Below the pieces are notes generated by a model. It was not told the origin of the DNA. It made no database searches and worked only from the letters and a program-made list of their open reading frames with translations. A stretch of 64,000 nt of DNA, from contig NZ_BDCU01000013.1 in the NCBI RefSeq assembly GCF_001618425.1, forward strand, positions 1 to 64,000, read 5' to 3'. Position numbers and translations under genes: made by a program. Shown one piece after another: positions 25,501 through 33,787 of the stretch. The first letter of the stretch is position 1, and every line of letters begins with the position of its first letter. This stretch comes from Nocardia fusca NBRC 14340. Its GTDB lineage: Bacteria; Actinomycetota; Actinomycetes; Mycobacteriales; Mycobacteriaceae.

Positions 25501-26211
25501 CTCGGTGACCTTCGTCAGCATCATGATGATGCCGTTGGCGCTGATGATGGTCAGGCCGCCGATGATCAGCGGCAGCGCCGCCGCGACCACGCCACCGAAG
25601 ATGAAGAACAGCAGGATGCCCACGGCGGGGATGGCCAGGATCTCCATCCGGTGCTGGTCGTGGGCCATGGTGTCGTTGAGGGTGCCCGCCACCGGTTGCA
25701 GGCCCGCGACCTGCACGTTCACGCCCTCGATATCGAAGACGTCCTTGACCGCGCGGTAGTTGCGGACCATATCGGTGTCGTTGTCGCCGACGATCGCGAT
25801 GGAAGCGAAGGTCTTCGTCTTGTCCTGGGAGCCGAACACCGCGGGCTGGGCTTCGCCGGTCTCGGTCTTCCAGTAGGCGCCGTTCACCTTGGCGATCTGG
25901 TCCGGATGTTCCCGGGGCAACCGGTTCAGGCTGTCGACGATCTTGTCCCGGAAGGCCGGATCGCTGTCGACGGTCTGGCCCTCGGGCGCGGTGTAGAGCA
26001 CCAGCACATCGGCATTGTGGTCGCGGCCGAACGCCTCGTCGGACAGTTCGGCGGCCTTCACCGATTCGGAGTTCGGATCGAACAGACCGCTGGAGCTCAG
26101 ATGGTCGGCCAGGCCGAGACCGTAGGCCCCCAGGCCCAGCATCCCGGCGACGACAACTCCGATGACGGCGAATCGCAACCGATAGACCAGATCGCCCCAG
26201 CGGGTGAACAC
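22567..26211 (-). CDS. mmpL3: MmpL3-type trehalose monomycolate transporter with long Pro-rich tail
   Basis: A 1214-residue RND/MMPL transporter, assigned as MmpL3 by topology and by its neighbours (NYN gene, trmB, pckA). It would flip trehalose monomycolate across the inner membrane. TM1 is at about 13-34, and two periplasmic porter domains follow TM1 and TM7. The proton-relay Asp-Tyr pairs are present at D256-Y257 (LGLAIDYGLF) and D609-Y610 (YGLSTDYEVF). The membrane part ends near residue 695. The remaining ~500 residues are cytoplasmic, very rich in Pro, Gly and Arg from about 795, and much longer than the tail in M. tuberculosis MmpL3. It starts with GTG immediately after the TAA of the NYN gene, indicating translational coupling. 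Confidence 0.93.
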   Translation of the reverse strand: MFTRWGDLVYRLRFAVIGVVVAGMLGLGAYGLGLADHLSSSGLFDPNSESVKAAELSDEAFGRDHNADVLVLYTAPEGQTVDSDPAFRDKIVDSLNRLPREHPDQIAKVNGAYWKTETGEAQPAVFGSQDKTKTFASIAIVGDNDTDMVRNYRAVKDVFDIEGVNVQVAGLQPVAGTLNDTMAHDQHRMEILAIPAVGILLFFIFGGVVAAALPLIIGGLTIISANGIIMMLTKVTEVNTFVGAVVSMIGLGLAIDYGLFIVSRFREELAEGYDTRAAVRRSVVTAGRTVVFSATMIIASLGGLLLFPQGFLKSMAYGTIATVALAALASITLLPAMLSVLGKRVDMLSFKQIRKTKSAEEVEASFWGRATTWVMQHPLKIAIPICVLLLLLIIPVKNLAFGGMSERYLPPDNATRVAQEDFDKTFPLRQSDPIQLVFVGEDTRAIAKVVREADKAPGLADASGFSVPSESPEQSGVFRSSATLLDSEDYRPTVEYLRAIEVPDGVTMYVGGQPTLQGDSIDALLDRMPLMIALVLLVTTVLMFLTFGSLVLPIKAALMSALGLGSTLGILTWIFVDGHGAGLLNFTPQPIMSPVLVLIIAIIYGLSTDYEVFLLSRMVEARAMGASTTEAVRIGTAHTGRIITAAALILLVVTGAFAFSDLVMMQYIAYGMIAALIIDATILRMLLVPATMKLLGDDCWWAPAWMKRIQQKIGLGEPILDDERPGGGDVVDLVKTTPVTDPVTMQMPALDAEKHRKTPVLKRTREEIEAAAPTTHMQAVPKGPRKAGGKQPPAAQSAPKQQMPTPPDPTRPRANPPADGAAEPGRGTAEESGRGPRPAESPATPNRNPQQPGPAPSSGPAPGRLPSRAPEPGRGPDGTAAEPGRVPGPRNDFRPLPARTPGGQPGPGRPNQPGPEQPTPPSDAQRTPPGGPARPSAGSPRPGFATPNLRGLFASEPTEDGETQNAGGRTVYPSPADAPPAPPTPQQARTTGGAGRPRPDSSPRLPGQPGGAARPPAPPRPAAPEGRPPGRPGPGQPGGWAGDGNRPAPGQGPARPPAPPRRPGPDGQPGPADARLRQDQGSQPRPIPRTPEPGSPGPAGPASGLPELPRRVPGAQPPAVPGLYPAPEPPTRPAERPAPTGSRPDSLAQQSAGEVGPQQNADPRERNSIESWMAGLRSARRQQAGMPADDSGRHQQNEGRSVSVNELLRRREQD

Positions 26212-26943
26212 TTAAGCGACTCCTTGTGCGGGGCGAGAGGTGAGCAGCGCCGACAGCGGCCGGAACGGCTGCAGCCAGGCACCCTCGTCGGGCAGCGAGT
26301 CGAGGCTCACCCGCGGCAGCGGTTCACGGAAAACTCCCGGGATGTCCTCGAGGTCGACGAATTCGAGAGTATCGGATGTTACTGCCCAACTCGCGTGCTC
26401 GCGGAAGCCGAGCACCTGAACCGGGATACCGTCGGAGGCGAGTTGCTCCAACGGCTCCCGGAAGGCCTGACCGTCGGCCGAGGCCACGATGATCCCGGCC
26501 AGGCCGGCACCCCGGGTGCGCTGGGTGATATGGCCGAGCATGTCCGAATCGACATCGGAATCCTCGTCGATCTTCGGTTTGGCGAAAACGGCGTAACCGA
26601 CATTACGTAGCGCCTCGACCCACGGCCGGACCACATCCGCGGTGCCGGGGGCGATATTGGTGAACACGGTCGCTTCGGGTTCCAGTCGGCTGTTCTCGCC
26701 GGCGGAGAGTTCGGCGGTGCGCGCCAGCAGCCACCGGCCGAGCGCGTCGAAGCGAGGCCGGTAGGCGGCGGTGGGCCGTCCACCCAGGATGGCGCCCAGT
26801 CCCATGTCCAGGTTCGGCGCGTCCCAGACCAACAGGACCCGCCGCAGACCGTCCGTATCCGGCCCTACCGACTCGTCGCCGGATTCGTGCAGACTTCCGG
26901 CAACCTCGTCGCCGGCCGGGGCCATCTCACTGACGCTCATCAT
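26212..26943 (-). CDS. NYN-domain protein (Rv0207c-like putative RNase)
   Basis: A 243-residue protein with a PIN-like NYN nuclease fold. Acidic metal-binding positions are visible in LLVWDAPNLDM, DEDSDVDSDMLGHITQ and IIVASADGQAF, the usual order for NYN domains. The C terminus (FVDLEDIPGVFREPLPRVSL) is conserved-looking but unassigned. ATG at 26943 overlaps the trmB stop by 4 bases (ATGA), and its own TAA abuts the mmpL3 GTG, so trmB, this gene and mmpL3 form one operon. It probably cleaves or processes RNA; the target is unknown. ATG 26958 is an alternative start. Confidence 0.85.
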   Translation of the reverse strand: MMSVSEMAPAGDEVAGSLHESGDESVGPDTDGLRRVLLVWDAPNLDMGLGAILGGRPTAAYRPRFDALGRWLLARTAELSAGENSRLEPEATVFTNIAPGTADVVRPWVEALRNVGYAVFAKPKIDEDSDVDSDMLGHITQRTRGAGLAGIIVASADGQAFREPLEQLASDGIPVQVLGFREHASWAVTSDTLEFVDLEDIPGVFREPLPRVSLDSLPDEGAWLQPFRPLSALLTSRPAQGVA

Positions 26944-27758
26944 TCGATCTTGCCCCATATGAACTCGTTGATCGCACTACCGGCGGTGTGTGCCTTGCTC
27001 TCGAATTTGGTGACCGGCCGCTCGAAACCGATCGGCGCGGTGTCGCGTTGCGCGGTACCGGCTCCCCCCACGGCCCCATTCCACCCGATGAGCAGGGGTT
27101 CGGCCGCGCCGACCTCGGCGATGTGCTCGGCGTATCCGGCGTGGTCGGTCGCCACGTGCAGGATCCCGCCGGGCCGTAGCCGATCGGCGATGAGCGCGAG
27201 CGTGGCCGGTTGCAGCAGCCGGCGCTTGTGGTGCCGCGCCTTGGGCCACGGGTCCGGGAAGAATACGCGCACACCGGTCAGCGATCCGGGAGCAATCATG
27301 TTCTCCAGCACGTCCACGGCATCACCGCGCAGCAGCCGGATATTACCGATCTCCTCGCGTTCGATCCGCTGGACGAGCTGGGCCAGCCCGGGCTGGTAGA
27401 CCTCGATACCGATCAGGTTCAGATGCGGTTCGGCCAGCGCCATGGCGGCGGTCGCCGTCCCGGTACCGCACCCGATCTCGATGACCAGGGGTGCCGAGCG
27501 GCCGAACCACGCCTCGGCGTCGAGCGGTTCGTCGGCGACCTCCCGGCCGAGCACCGGCCAGCTGCGATCCCAGGATTTCTGCTGGTTGGGGGTGAGGGCG
27601 CCGCGCCGGGACCGGAAGCTGGTGACCCGGGGGTAGAGCCGGGAACCGGCATGCCGTCGCCGCCGGTCTCCGGTATCGCCGGAGGTTTTCGAGAGGGCGA
27701 CCGGAACGGACTCGGAGCTGGGGTGCACAGCGTCGTTCACAGCCCCATTGTCCAGCAT
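26940..27758 (-). CDS. trmB: tRNA (guanine-N7-)-methyltransferase
   Basis: A 272-residue class I methyltransferase that makes m7G46 in the tRNA variable loop using S-adenosylmethionine. The AdoMet-binding motif is VIEIGCGTGTATAAMAL, followed by NLIGIEVYQPGLAQLV. The TrmB signature VFFPDPWPKARHHKRRL is complete. The N-terminal 60 residues, through RVTSFRSRRG, are basic and variable. ATG 27758 is chosen; GTG 27740 is nearly as good. It is the first gene of the trmB-NYN-mmpL3 operon and is divergent from the GTPase-like genes, with about 125 bases between. Confidence 0.95.
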   Translation of the reverse strand: MLDNGAVNDAVHPSSESVPVALSKTSGDTGDRRRRHAGSRLYPRVTSFRSRRGALTPNQQKSWDRSWPVLGREVADEPLDAEAWFGRSAPLVIEIGCGTGTATAAMALAEPHLNLIGIEVYQPGLAQLVQRIEREEIGNIRLLRGDAVDVLENMIAPGSLTGVRVFFPDPWPKARHHKRRLLQPATLALIADRLRPGGILHVATDHAGYAEHIAEVGAAEPLLIGWNGAVGGAGTAQRDTAPIGFERPVTKFESKAHTAGSAINEFIWGKIE

Positions 27759-27883
27759 GGCCGGTTCCGGGCCGCAGCGGACCGGTAGGGGGCTACCCGT
27801 TGGTAGGGCGTACGTGGTCCGCACCCGGGGCGTAGCGGCCTTGGTTCTGACAGAATGCGCACCGGAAGAAGGGGGTGTGGCGT

Positions 27884-29008
27884 ATGTCGGCAGTCGAGGG
27901 ATCGGACAGGTATATGCGGGAGGCCGGGGCCGGGGATCCGCTGGACCGGCTGATCTCCACGCTCCGGATGGGTGACGGTGCCGACGCGGGTATCGCGAAC
28001 GGTATCGAGGTGGCGGTGCAGCGCTGGCGGACCCTGCCGCGCGCGCAGGTCGCCGGGCGCGCTCGGGCGGGACGCACCACCGTGGCCCGGGCACTGGGAC
28101 TGCAGCAGGCGGTGGAGACCGCGCCCGTCGACGAACCGGGCTTCCCCGATCCGGTGCTCGACGCCGATATCGTCGTCTACGTCCTGGCCAGCACTCCGTC
28201 CCCGGGTGACCGGCGGTTGCTCGGGTCGCTGCGCCCGGAACGCACGATTCTGGTGCTGAACAAGGCCGACGCGATCGGCACCGGCTGGGCGGACGCGGTG
28301 GGCGCGGCCCGGCAGTTCGGCCGGGAATTCCGGCTGCCCGCGTTCCCGATGGTGGGTTCGCTGGCCGCGCGGACCATCTCCGGTGCCTTCCAGGAAACCG
28401 ATCTGGCGCTGCTGCGCCGGCTGGCGCAGTCCGGTATCGCGGCGGCCCTGTCCGCCGAGGCATTCGTCTCGCCGGCGATGGGCCCCGATACCGCCGCACG
28501 CACGGAACTGCTCGAACGCTGGGATCTTTACGGGCTGGCCTGTGTACTGGCCGCCCTGGAACGCGACCCGGATCTCGCCCCGCAGACCGTGCTGCAGATC
28601 CTGCACACCGTCAGCGGGGTCGACCCGGTGGCCCAGCTGCTCGGTCAGCGCTATCGGCAGGCGGTATCGCGGCGGGCGGGTGTGCTGATCGATGAACTGA
28701 CCAGGCTCGCGGCGCGTGCCGTGCCGCACGGGAGCAGCCGGGCGCGGGCACTGATCACCGAATACCTGGACACCGACGAGGCCCGGTGGCTGGCGCTGTG
28801 CGGCGGGCTGGTCGATCCGGAGGTCGCCCATCTGGCCGCGGGCTATCCCCGCCCCGAACCCGAGGACGCAGACGACGCGCTGGCCCGTGCCATCCGGTGG
28901 CGGGCGGTGGTGGCCGGGGATATGGCGCCGGGGGCGCGCCGTGCGGCCATCCGGGTCCACAACGGATACGTCCGGATGTGGGAGCGGATGAGCAGTGTCG
29001 GACTCTGA
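27884..29008 (+). CDS. Dynamin/GTPase-like protein with atypical P-loop (Rv0209-like)
   Basis: A 374-residue protein. It contains a P-loop-like segment AGRARAGRTTVARALGL at about residue 58, where the usual GK[ST] lysine is Arg. The G4-type NKAD motif is in ILVLNKADAIGTGWADAVGA, and DIVVYVLAS precedes it as the G3 strand region. The C-terminal half is helical. Order and strand match mycobacterial Rv0209. The Arg in place of Lys suggests weak or no nucleotide hydrolysis, but binding may remain. ATG 27884 has GGAAGAAGGGGG upstream. It overlaps the next gene by 14 bases, so the two are co-translated and probably act together. Confidence 0.78.
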   Translation: MSAVEGSDRYMREAGAGDPLDRLISTLRMGDGADAGIANGIEVAVQRWRTLPRAQVAGRARAGRTTVARALGLQQAVETAPVDEPGFPDPVLDADIVVYVLASTPSPGDRRLLGSLRPERTILVLNKADAIGTGWADAVGAARQFGREFRLPAFPMVGSLAARTISGAFQETDLALLRRLAQSGIAAALSAEAFVSPAMGPDTAARTELLERWDLYGLACVLAALERDPDLAPQTVLQILHTVSGVDPVAQLLGQRYRQAVSRRAGVLIDELTRLAARAVPHGSSRARALITEYLDTDEARWLALCGGLVDPEVAHLAAGYPRPEPEDADDALARAIRWRAVVAGDMAPGARRAAIRVHNGYVRMWERMSSVGL

Positions 29009-30551
29009 CCCGGGGCCGCCGGGTCTCCCGGGCTCTTCCGATATCGCGGCGGCCGCGGACACCGCGGCGGTGCATACGCTGCCCGACACCGTGGCCGAGG
29101 TGGTGGCGCGCTGGAATCCGCAGGGTATGGCGTTGCTGCGCGCGATGCCGGTATCCGGTGGCGCGGCCGGGGTCCGGCTCATCGGCGCCGACGACGCGAA
29201 CACCGCCCTGCTGCGCACCGAACTGACCCGCATCGAGCCTCGGATCGAGCTCGGCGCGCTCACGGCCGATCCTCGGGTGAGCGCCGCCCCGGGCAGTGTG
29301 GTGCTGCTGATCCTCGACGCCGGTGTGGTGATCGGCGCGGCGGAGCTGGATACGGTGCGCCGGCTGTGTACCGAGGGAGCCCGGGTACTACTGGTGCTGA
29401 ACGGCACCGACGCGCACAAGGACTGGCAGCTGGTCCGCGACCGCAGCGCCGAACTGCTGGCCGCCGCGGCGCTGGACTGCGAGATCGTGCCGGTATCGGC
29501 CCGGTTGGCCCTGGCCGCCCGGACCGGGGCCGATTCGACGCTGCTCGACCGGTCCGGGCTGGTCGCGCTGCATACCCGGCTGGTCGCGCTCACCACCGAT
29601 ACCGCGACCGCGGGCGCCCGCCGCGCGGCGGCCCTCGCCCAGGTGGTCGCCGGAACCCGGGAACGCATCGTGCAGGAGGAAGCGCAGCTCCGGTCGGGTA
29701 CCGAGGTGGAGCTGCTGCGGGCGGAACGGGCCCGGCTGCTCGCCGATCGCGACGGCGGGCGCGCGGTGGTGGTGTCCACCTTGCGGGCCCAGATCAACCT
29801 GGCCCGGGTGGACCTGCTCACCCAGGTCGGCTCCCGCGTAAGGGCACTGCACGCGGAGGCCCGGGCCGAACTGGACAGCATGGATCGCGCGGGCCGGCGC
29901 CACTTCCCGGAGCGGCTGCGGCAGGCGGTCGGGCAGCTGACCGGGACGGTGGATCTGGATATCGCCGCCCGGCTGACCGAACTGCGGGCGCGGGCGGCCG
30001 CCGCGCACCCGGCGAGCGTCCCACCTGCGGAGGGGACCCCCGCACCGCGGTACGAGCCCGCGCCCACGCTCGGTCCCGATCCGCAACCCCGGCGCGGGGG
30101 TGTCGAAGATCACCTGATGATCGTCCTGGGTGCCTCGGCCGGGGTCGGTCTGGGACGGCTGATGGTGTCGCCACTCGCGCTGGTACCGGCATTGGACGCC
30201 GCGAGCGTGCCGGTGACCCTGCTACTCGGCGCGGGCGCGGCCGCGTGGGTGGTGCGGGCGCGCCGTCAGCTCGCCGACCGCGATCATCTGCGACACTGGG
30301 TCGCCGACGCGGTGGCGAATGTGAAAGCCCAGCTCGAGCAGCGAGCGGTGACCGCGCTGGTGGAGACCGAATCCGACCTTTCCGACGAGATGGTGCGGGC
30401 CGCGGCGGCCGGCATGGTGGAGGTGGACCGGCGGGTCGCCGAACTGGAGGCGGCATTGCGCCGGGCCACCACCGGACAGCCCGGCCGGCTCGCCGCGTGT
30501 GCCCGTGACCGGCAGATACTGGACCAGTGGACCCCGACCGCCGGAAAATAG
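28995..30551 (+). CDS. Rv0210-like dynamin-family partner with membrane hairpin
   Basis: A 518-residue protein. The N-terminal half looks like a degenerate GTPase domain (VVLLILDAGVVIGAAELD, VLLVLNGTDAHKDWQLV), without a clear Walker A motif. A long charged helical region follows (about 205-330), then two hydrophobic segments (MIVLGASAGVGLGRLMVSPL and PVTLLLGAGAAAWVV) and a C-terminal helical region with coiled-coil character. This order of GTPase, helices, membrane hairpin and helices resembles bacterial dynamin-like proteins. GTG 28995 overlaps the upstream gene by 14 bases. Context corresponds to Rv0210. A role in membrane remodelling near the MmpL3 system is inference. Confidence 0.72.
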   Translation: MSDSDPGPPGLPGSSDIAAAADTAAVHTLPDTVAEVVARWNPQGMALLRAMPVSGGAAGVRLIGADDANTALLRTELTRIEPRIELGALTADPRVSAAPGSVVLLILDAGVVIGAAELDTVRRLCTEGARVLLVLNGTDAHKDWQLVRDRSAELLAAAALDCEIVPVSARLALAARTGADSTLLDRSGLVALHTRLVALTTDTATAGARRAAALAQVVAGTRERIVQEEAQLRSGTEVELLRAERARLLADRDGGRAVVVSTLRAQINLARVDLLTQVGSRVRALHAEARAELDSMDRAGRRHFPERLRQAVGQLTGTVDLDIAARLTELRARAAAAHPASVPPAEGTPAPRYEPAPTLGPDPQPRRGGVEDHLMIVLGASAGVGLGRLMVSPLALVPALDAASVPVTLLLGAGAAAWVVRARRQLADRDHLRHWVADAVANVKAQLEQRAVTALVETESDLSDEMVRAAAAGMVEVDRRVAELEAALRRATTGQPGRLAACARDRQILDQWTPTAGK

Positions 30552-30559
30552 TTTGTCCA

Positions 30560-30592
30560 CCCCTATTGATAGGCAACCCGCTTCCATAGGGG
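30560..30592. promoter_or_regulatory. Inverted repeat upstream of pckA
   Basis: CCCCTAT (30560-30566) and ATAGGGG (30586-30592) are perfect 7-bp arms separated by 19 bases, just after the stop of the upstream gene and 200 bases before pckA. It could be the terminator of the GTPase-like pair or an operator for pckA. There is no T tract. Confidence 0.4.
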
Positions 30593-30791
30593 GCGCAATA
30601 CCGCGTTAACCTCTAGACAGGAACCTGGGCGTCCGCTCCGCCCTATGTGCACCGCCTCGATCCGGCGGCGCGCACGACGGGCCGTTGCGGAAGCCTCACC
30701 CGCCAATGGTGGCGCTAGGTGTTTTCGCGCTGGTCACGGGCCCATGGGCCAGGGCGGAGGCGCCGGCGTCGCCCATTTCAGGAGAGTTTTC

Positions 30792-32624
30792 ATGACCTCA
30801 GCGACCATTCCCGGTCTTCGTGGATCCGACGGCACCGCGCCGACCGAACACAGCGAACTGCTCGCATGGGTTCAGGAGGTCGCCGAACTGACTCAGCCGG
30901 ATCGAGTCGTCTGGGCGGACGGTTCCGACGCCGAATGGGATCGGCTCACCACCCAGCTCGTCGAGGCGGGCACCTTCCGCAAGCTCGACGAGAAGAAGAA
31001 ACCGAACTCGTTCCTGGCCTTATCCGATCCTTCCGACGTGGCCCGGGTCGAATCGCGCACCTTCATCTGTTCCAAGTCCGAGGCCGACGCCGGTCCCACC
31101 AACAATTGGATGGACCCGGCCGAGATGCGGGCCACGATGACCGAGCTCTACCGGGGCTCGATGAAGGGCCGCACCATGTACGTGGTGCCGTTCTGCATGG
31201 GCCCGCTCGGTGCCGAGGATCCCAAGCTGGGCGTCGAGATCACCGACTCGGAATATGTCGTGGTGTCCATGCGGGTGATGACCCGGATGGGCCGGGCGGC
31301 GCTGGAGCTGCTGGGCGCGGATCGGCCCTTCGTGAAGGCGCTGCACTCGGTGGGGGCCCCGCTGGCCGAGGGCCAGGCCGACGTCCCGTGGCCGTGCAAC
31401 GACACCAAGTACATCACCCACTTCCCCGAGGACCGGGAGATCTGGAGCTACGGCTCCGGCTACGGCGGCAACGCGCTGCTGGGCAAGAAGTGCTACTCGC
31501 TGCGGATCGCCTCGGCCATGGCCCATGACGAGGGCTGGCTGGCCGAGCACATGCTCATCCTCAAGCTGATCTCCCCGGAGAACAAGGCCTACTACATCGC
31601 GGCGGCGTTCCCGAGCGCCTGCGGTAAGACCAACCTCGCCATGATCCAGCCGACCGTGCCGGGCTGGCGCGCGGAGACCCTGGGCGACGATATCGCCTGG
31701 ATGCGGTTCGGCAAGGACGGCCGCCTCTACGCGGTGAACCCCGAGTTCGGTTTCTTCGGTGTCGCGCCCGGCACCAACCGTTCGTCCAACCCCAACGCCA
31801 TGGAGACCCTGGAGGCGGGCAACACCGTCTACACCAATGTCGCCCGCACCGACGACAACGATGTGTGGTGGGAGGGCCTCGAGGGCGAGCCCGATCATCT
31901 GATCGACTGGAAGGGCAACGACTGGTACCTGCGGGATACCGAGACGCTGGCCGCGCACCCCAACTCCCGGTACTGCACCCCCATGTCGCAGTGCCCGACC
32001 CTGGCCCCCGAATGGGACGACCCCCAGGGTGTGCCGATCTCGGCGATCCTGTTCGGCGGGCGGCGCAAGACCACGGTGCCGCTGGTGACCGAATCCTTCG
32101 ATTGGCAGCACGGCGTGTTCATGGGCGCCACGCTGTCGTCGGAGCAGACCGCGGCCGCCGAGGGCAAGGTCGGTACCGTCCGCCGTGACCCGATGGCCAT
32201 GCTGCCGTTCCTCGGCTACCACGTGGGCGACTACCTGGGGCACTGGATCGATCTCGGCAAGAACGCCGACGCGGCCAAACTGCCCAAGATCTTCTACGTG
32301 AACTGGTTCCGGCGTGGTGACGACGGCCGTTTCCTGTGGCCGGGCTTCGGCGAGAACTCCCGGGTGCTGGAGTGGATCGTCGGCCGCATCGAGGGTTCCG
32401 CCGAGGCCGAGAGCACCGCGATCGGTCACGTGCCGACCGCCGCGCAGATGGATTTGGCCGGCCTGGACGTGGAAGCCGCTGACGTCGACGCGGCGCTCGC
32501 GGTGAACGTGGACGAATGGCGGGCCGAGATCCCGCTCATCGAGGAGTGGTTCGAGTTCGTCGGCGACAAGCTGCCCTCCGGTGTGCGCGACGAGTTCGAG
32601 GCGCTCAAACAGCGCGTGCAGTGA
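30792..32624 (+). CDS. pckA: Phosphoenolpyruvate carboxykinase (GTP)
   Basis: A 610-residue GTP-dependent PEPCK, converting oxaloacetate and GTP to phosphoenolpyruvate, CO2 and GDP as the entry step of gluconeogenesis. The nucleotide P-loop and active Cys are in [12 protein letters not shown] (C277). Substrate and Mn sites appear in [19 protein letters not shown] and [13 protein letters not shown], and the guanine-binding region is near [12 protein letters not shown]. Length is as expected for the GTP form. ATG 30792 has AGGAG 8 bases upstream. A strong terminator follows. It has the same position relative to mmpL3/trmB as in mycobacteria (Rv0211). Confidence 0.98.
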   Translation: MTSATIPGLRGSDGTAPTEHSELLAWVQEVAELTQPDRVVWADGSDAEWDRLTTQLVEAGTFRKLDEKKKPNSFLALSDPSDVARVESRTFICSKSEADAGPTNNWMDPAEMRATMTELYRGSMKGRTMYVVPFCMGPLGAEDPKLGVEITDSEYVVVSMRVMTRMGRAALELLGADRPFVKALHSVGAPLAEGQADVPWPCNDTKYITHFPEDREIWSYGSGYGGNALLGKKCYSLRIASAMAHDEGWLAEHMLILKLISPENKAYYIAAAFPSACGKTNLAMIQPTVPGWRAETLGDDIAWMRFGKDGRLYAVNPEFGFFGVAPGTNRSSNPNAMETLEAGNTVYTNVARTDDNDVWWEGLEGEPDHLIDWKGNDWYLRDTETLAAHPNSRYCTPMSQCPTLAPEWDDPQGVPISAILFGGRRKTTVPLVTESFDWQHGVFMGATLSSEQTAAAEGKVGTVRRDPMAMLPFLGYHVGDYLGHWIDLGKNADAAKLPKIFYVNWFRRGDDGRFLWPGFGENSRVLEWIVGRIEGSAEAESTAIGHVPTAAQMDLAGLDVEAADVDAALAVNVDEWRAEIPLIEEWFEFVGDKLPSGVRDEFEALKQRVQ

Positions 32625-32673
32625 GTACGGCGGTCGTCCGGGCTCGCCCGGGTGACCGTACCGATTCCTCTCC

Positions 32674-32709
32674 GCGGCCCGCGGCGAACAGGTGTTCGCC
32701 GCGGGCCGC
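32674..32709 (+). terminator. Strong terminator of pckA
   Basis: A perfect 16-bp stem: GCGGCCCGCGGCGAAC (32674-32689) and GTTCGCCGCGGGCCGC (32694-32709) with loop AGGT, then GTCGTAT. It lies 50 bases after the pckA stop. Confidence 0.85.
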
Positions 32710-32894
32710 GTCGTATCGCGGGCAGTAACCGGCGCAGGCATGGCGGGCGGGGCAGGGGGCCTGGGTGCCTTACTCTGGATGTGTCCTGGATCTCAGACCA
32801 CGCATTCCCCGATTGGACGTCCCGATATCGCCCGATCGGCTCCCGCCGTCGTTATCCGTGGCCGAGCCGATCACCCCTGAGAGGTGGTTGGAAC

Positions 32895-33098
32895 ATGGCC
32901 GACGAGTTCATGGCTTTGGAATGCTCCGACAGTGTGCCGGTCAGTACGCCGTTACGCCGCGCAGTGCGGGAGTTGCGTGCGGTTCTTCCGGCCGGCTGGC
33001 GGGTCGACGTGGTCGCGAGCGGCGATCCGGCTCATCGCGGCGCACCCGTTGTCCGGGCGTTGCCGGCTACCGATCAGTTCCCGTCCCGGTCTCGATGA
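32895..33098 (+). CDS. Short hypothetical protein, possibly frameshifted
   Basis: A 67-residue frame opening MADEFMALECSDSVPVSTPL and containing RAVRELRAVLPAGWRVDVVA. GAGAGG lies 11 bases before the ATG. I do not recognise a family. A shift of one base near 33090 would extend it in the next frame through DEMERQRFVALVDRVVYSVV, which looks like real coding sequence. The gene may therefore be a broken longer one. It sits upstream of the SMI1/KNR4 gene in an accessory stretch. Confidence 0.45.
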   Translation: MADEFMALECSDSVPVSTPLRRAVRELRAVLPAGWRVDVVASGDPAHRGAPVVRALPATDQFPSRSR

Positions 33099-33223
33099 AA
33101 TGGAACGTCAGAGGTTCGTCGCGTTGGTCGACCGCGTGGTCTATTCGGTGGTCGGCCTGAAGCGACGAGCGGGCCGCGGCTCGGGGAGAATGGCGCCGGC
33201 CCAGCGAAACCGAGGACAACCCC

Positions 33224-33787
33224 ATGACATCGAGCCTGCAGCAGCTGATCGACACCGGGCACCTGCCCTCGTCCGCTTCCCGGTTCGACTGGGACAACGT
33301 CGAAGACCGGCTTCAGGCGCCGGTACCGCCGGACTACCAGAAGCTCCTCGACGCCGGGGGTGGCGGGCTGTGGCTCGACTACATCCGGCTCTTCGTGCCG
33401 GGCGCGGGCTCGAGATCTGGGCTGGATCTGGCCGAGTCCGGGCTGGAGTTCGAGCAACTGCAGGAATTGTGGGAGGACGAAGTCATCGGTCGTCCCAGCG
33501 ATCTTGCTTCCGATACCAGGTTGCTGCCCTGGGCATCCACCGGCGCCGGCGTCACGTTCTACTGGCAGGTTTCCGGGACGCCGTCCGGGGCCTACCCGAT
33601 CCGCGTCTCGGATCCCGACGGCGTCGAGTGGGGGCGGTACGACCTGCTCACCACCGACCTCTTGCTGGGGATCGTTCGCGGCGAGATCCGCGATGCCGTG
33701 CTCAACCCGTCGTGGTTCGACTACGACATGGTCTTTCGCCCTTACTCCAGCCGGGCCGAGGGACCGGGTGTGGGGCAGGCACAGTAA
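33224..33787 (+). CDS. SMI1/KNR4 family protein (immunity-type)
   Basis: A 187-residue member of the SMI1/KNR4 superfamily, whose bacterial members are mostly immunity proteins protecting against polymorphic or contact-dependent toxins. The typical N-terminal segment is visible: FDWDNVEDRLQAPVPPDYQK then LLDAGGGG, WLDYIRLFVPG, a central WEDEVIG and LPWASTGAGVTFYW, and the C-terminal LLLGIVRGEI region. GAGGAC lies 7 bases before the ATG. No intact toxin gene is adjacent, so it is an orphan immunity gene or has another scaffold role. Confidence 0.85.
   Translation: MTSSLQQLIDTGHLPSSASRFDWDNVEDRLQAPVPPDYQKLLDAGGGGLWLDYIRLFVPGAGSRSGLDLAESGLEFEQLQELWEDEVIGRPSDLASDTRLLPWASTGAGVTFYWQVSGTPSGAYPIRVSDPDGVEWGRYDLLTTDLLLGIVRGEIRDAVLNPSWFDYDMVFRPYSSRAEGPGVGQAQ

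Noticed and set aside
27737..30067. Long minus-strand frame across the GTPase-like genes
   Set aside because: Ser/Arg-rich low-complexity translation with no start signal; plus-strand genes overlap as in mycobacteria.
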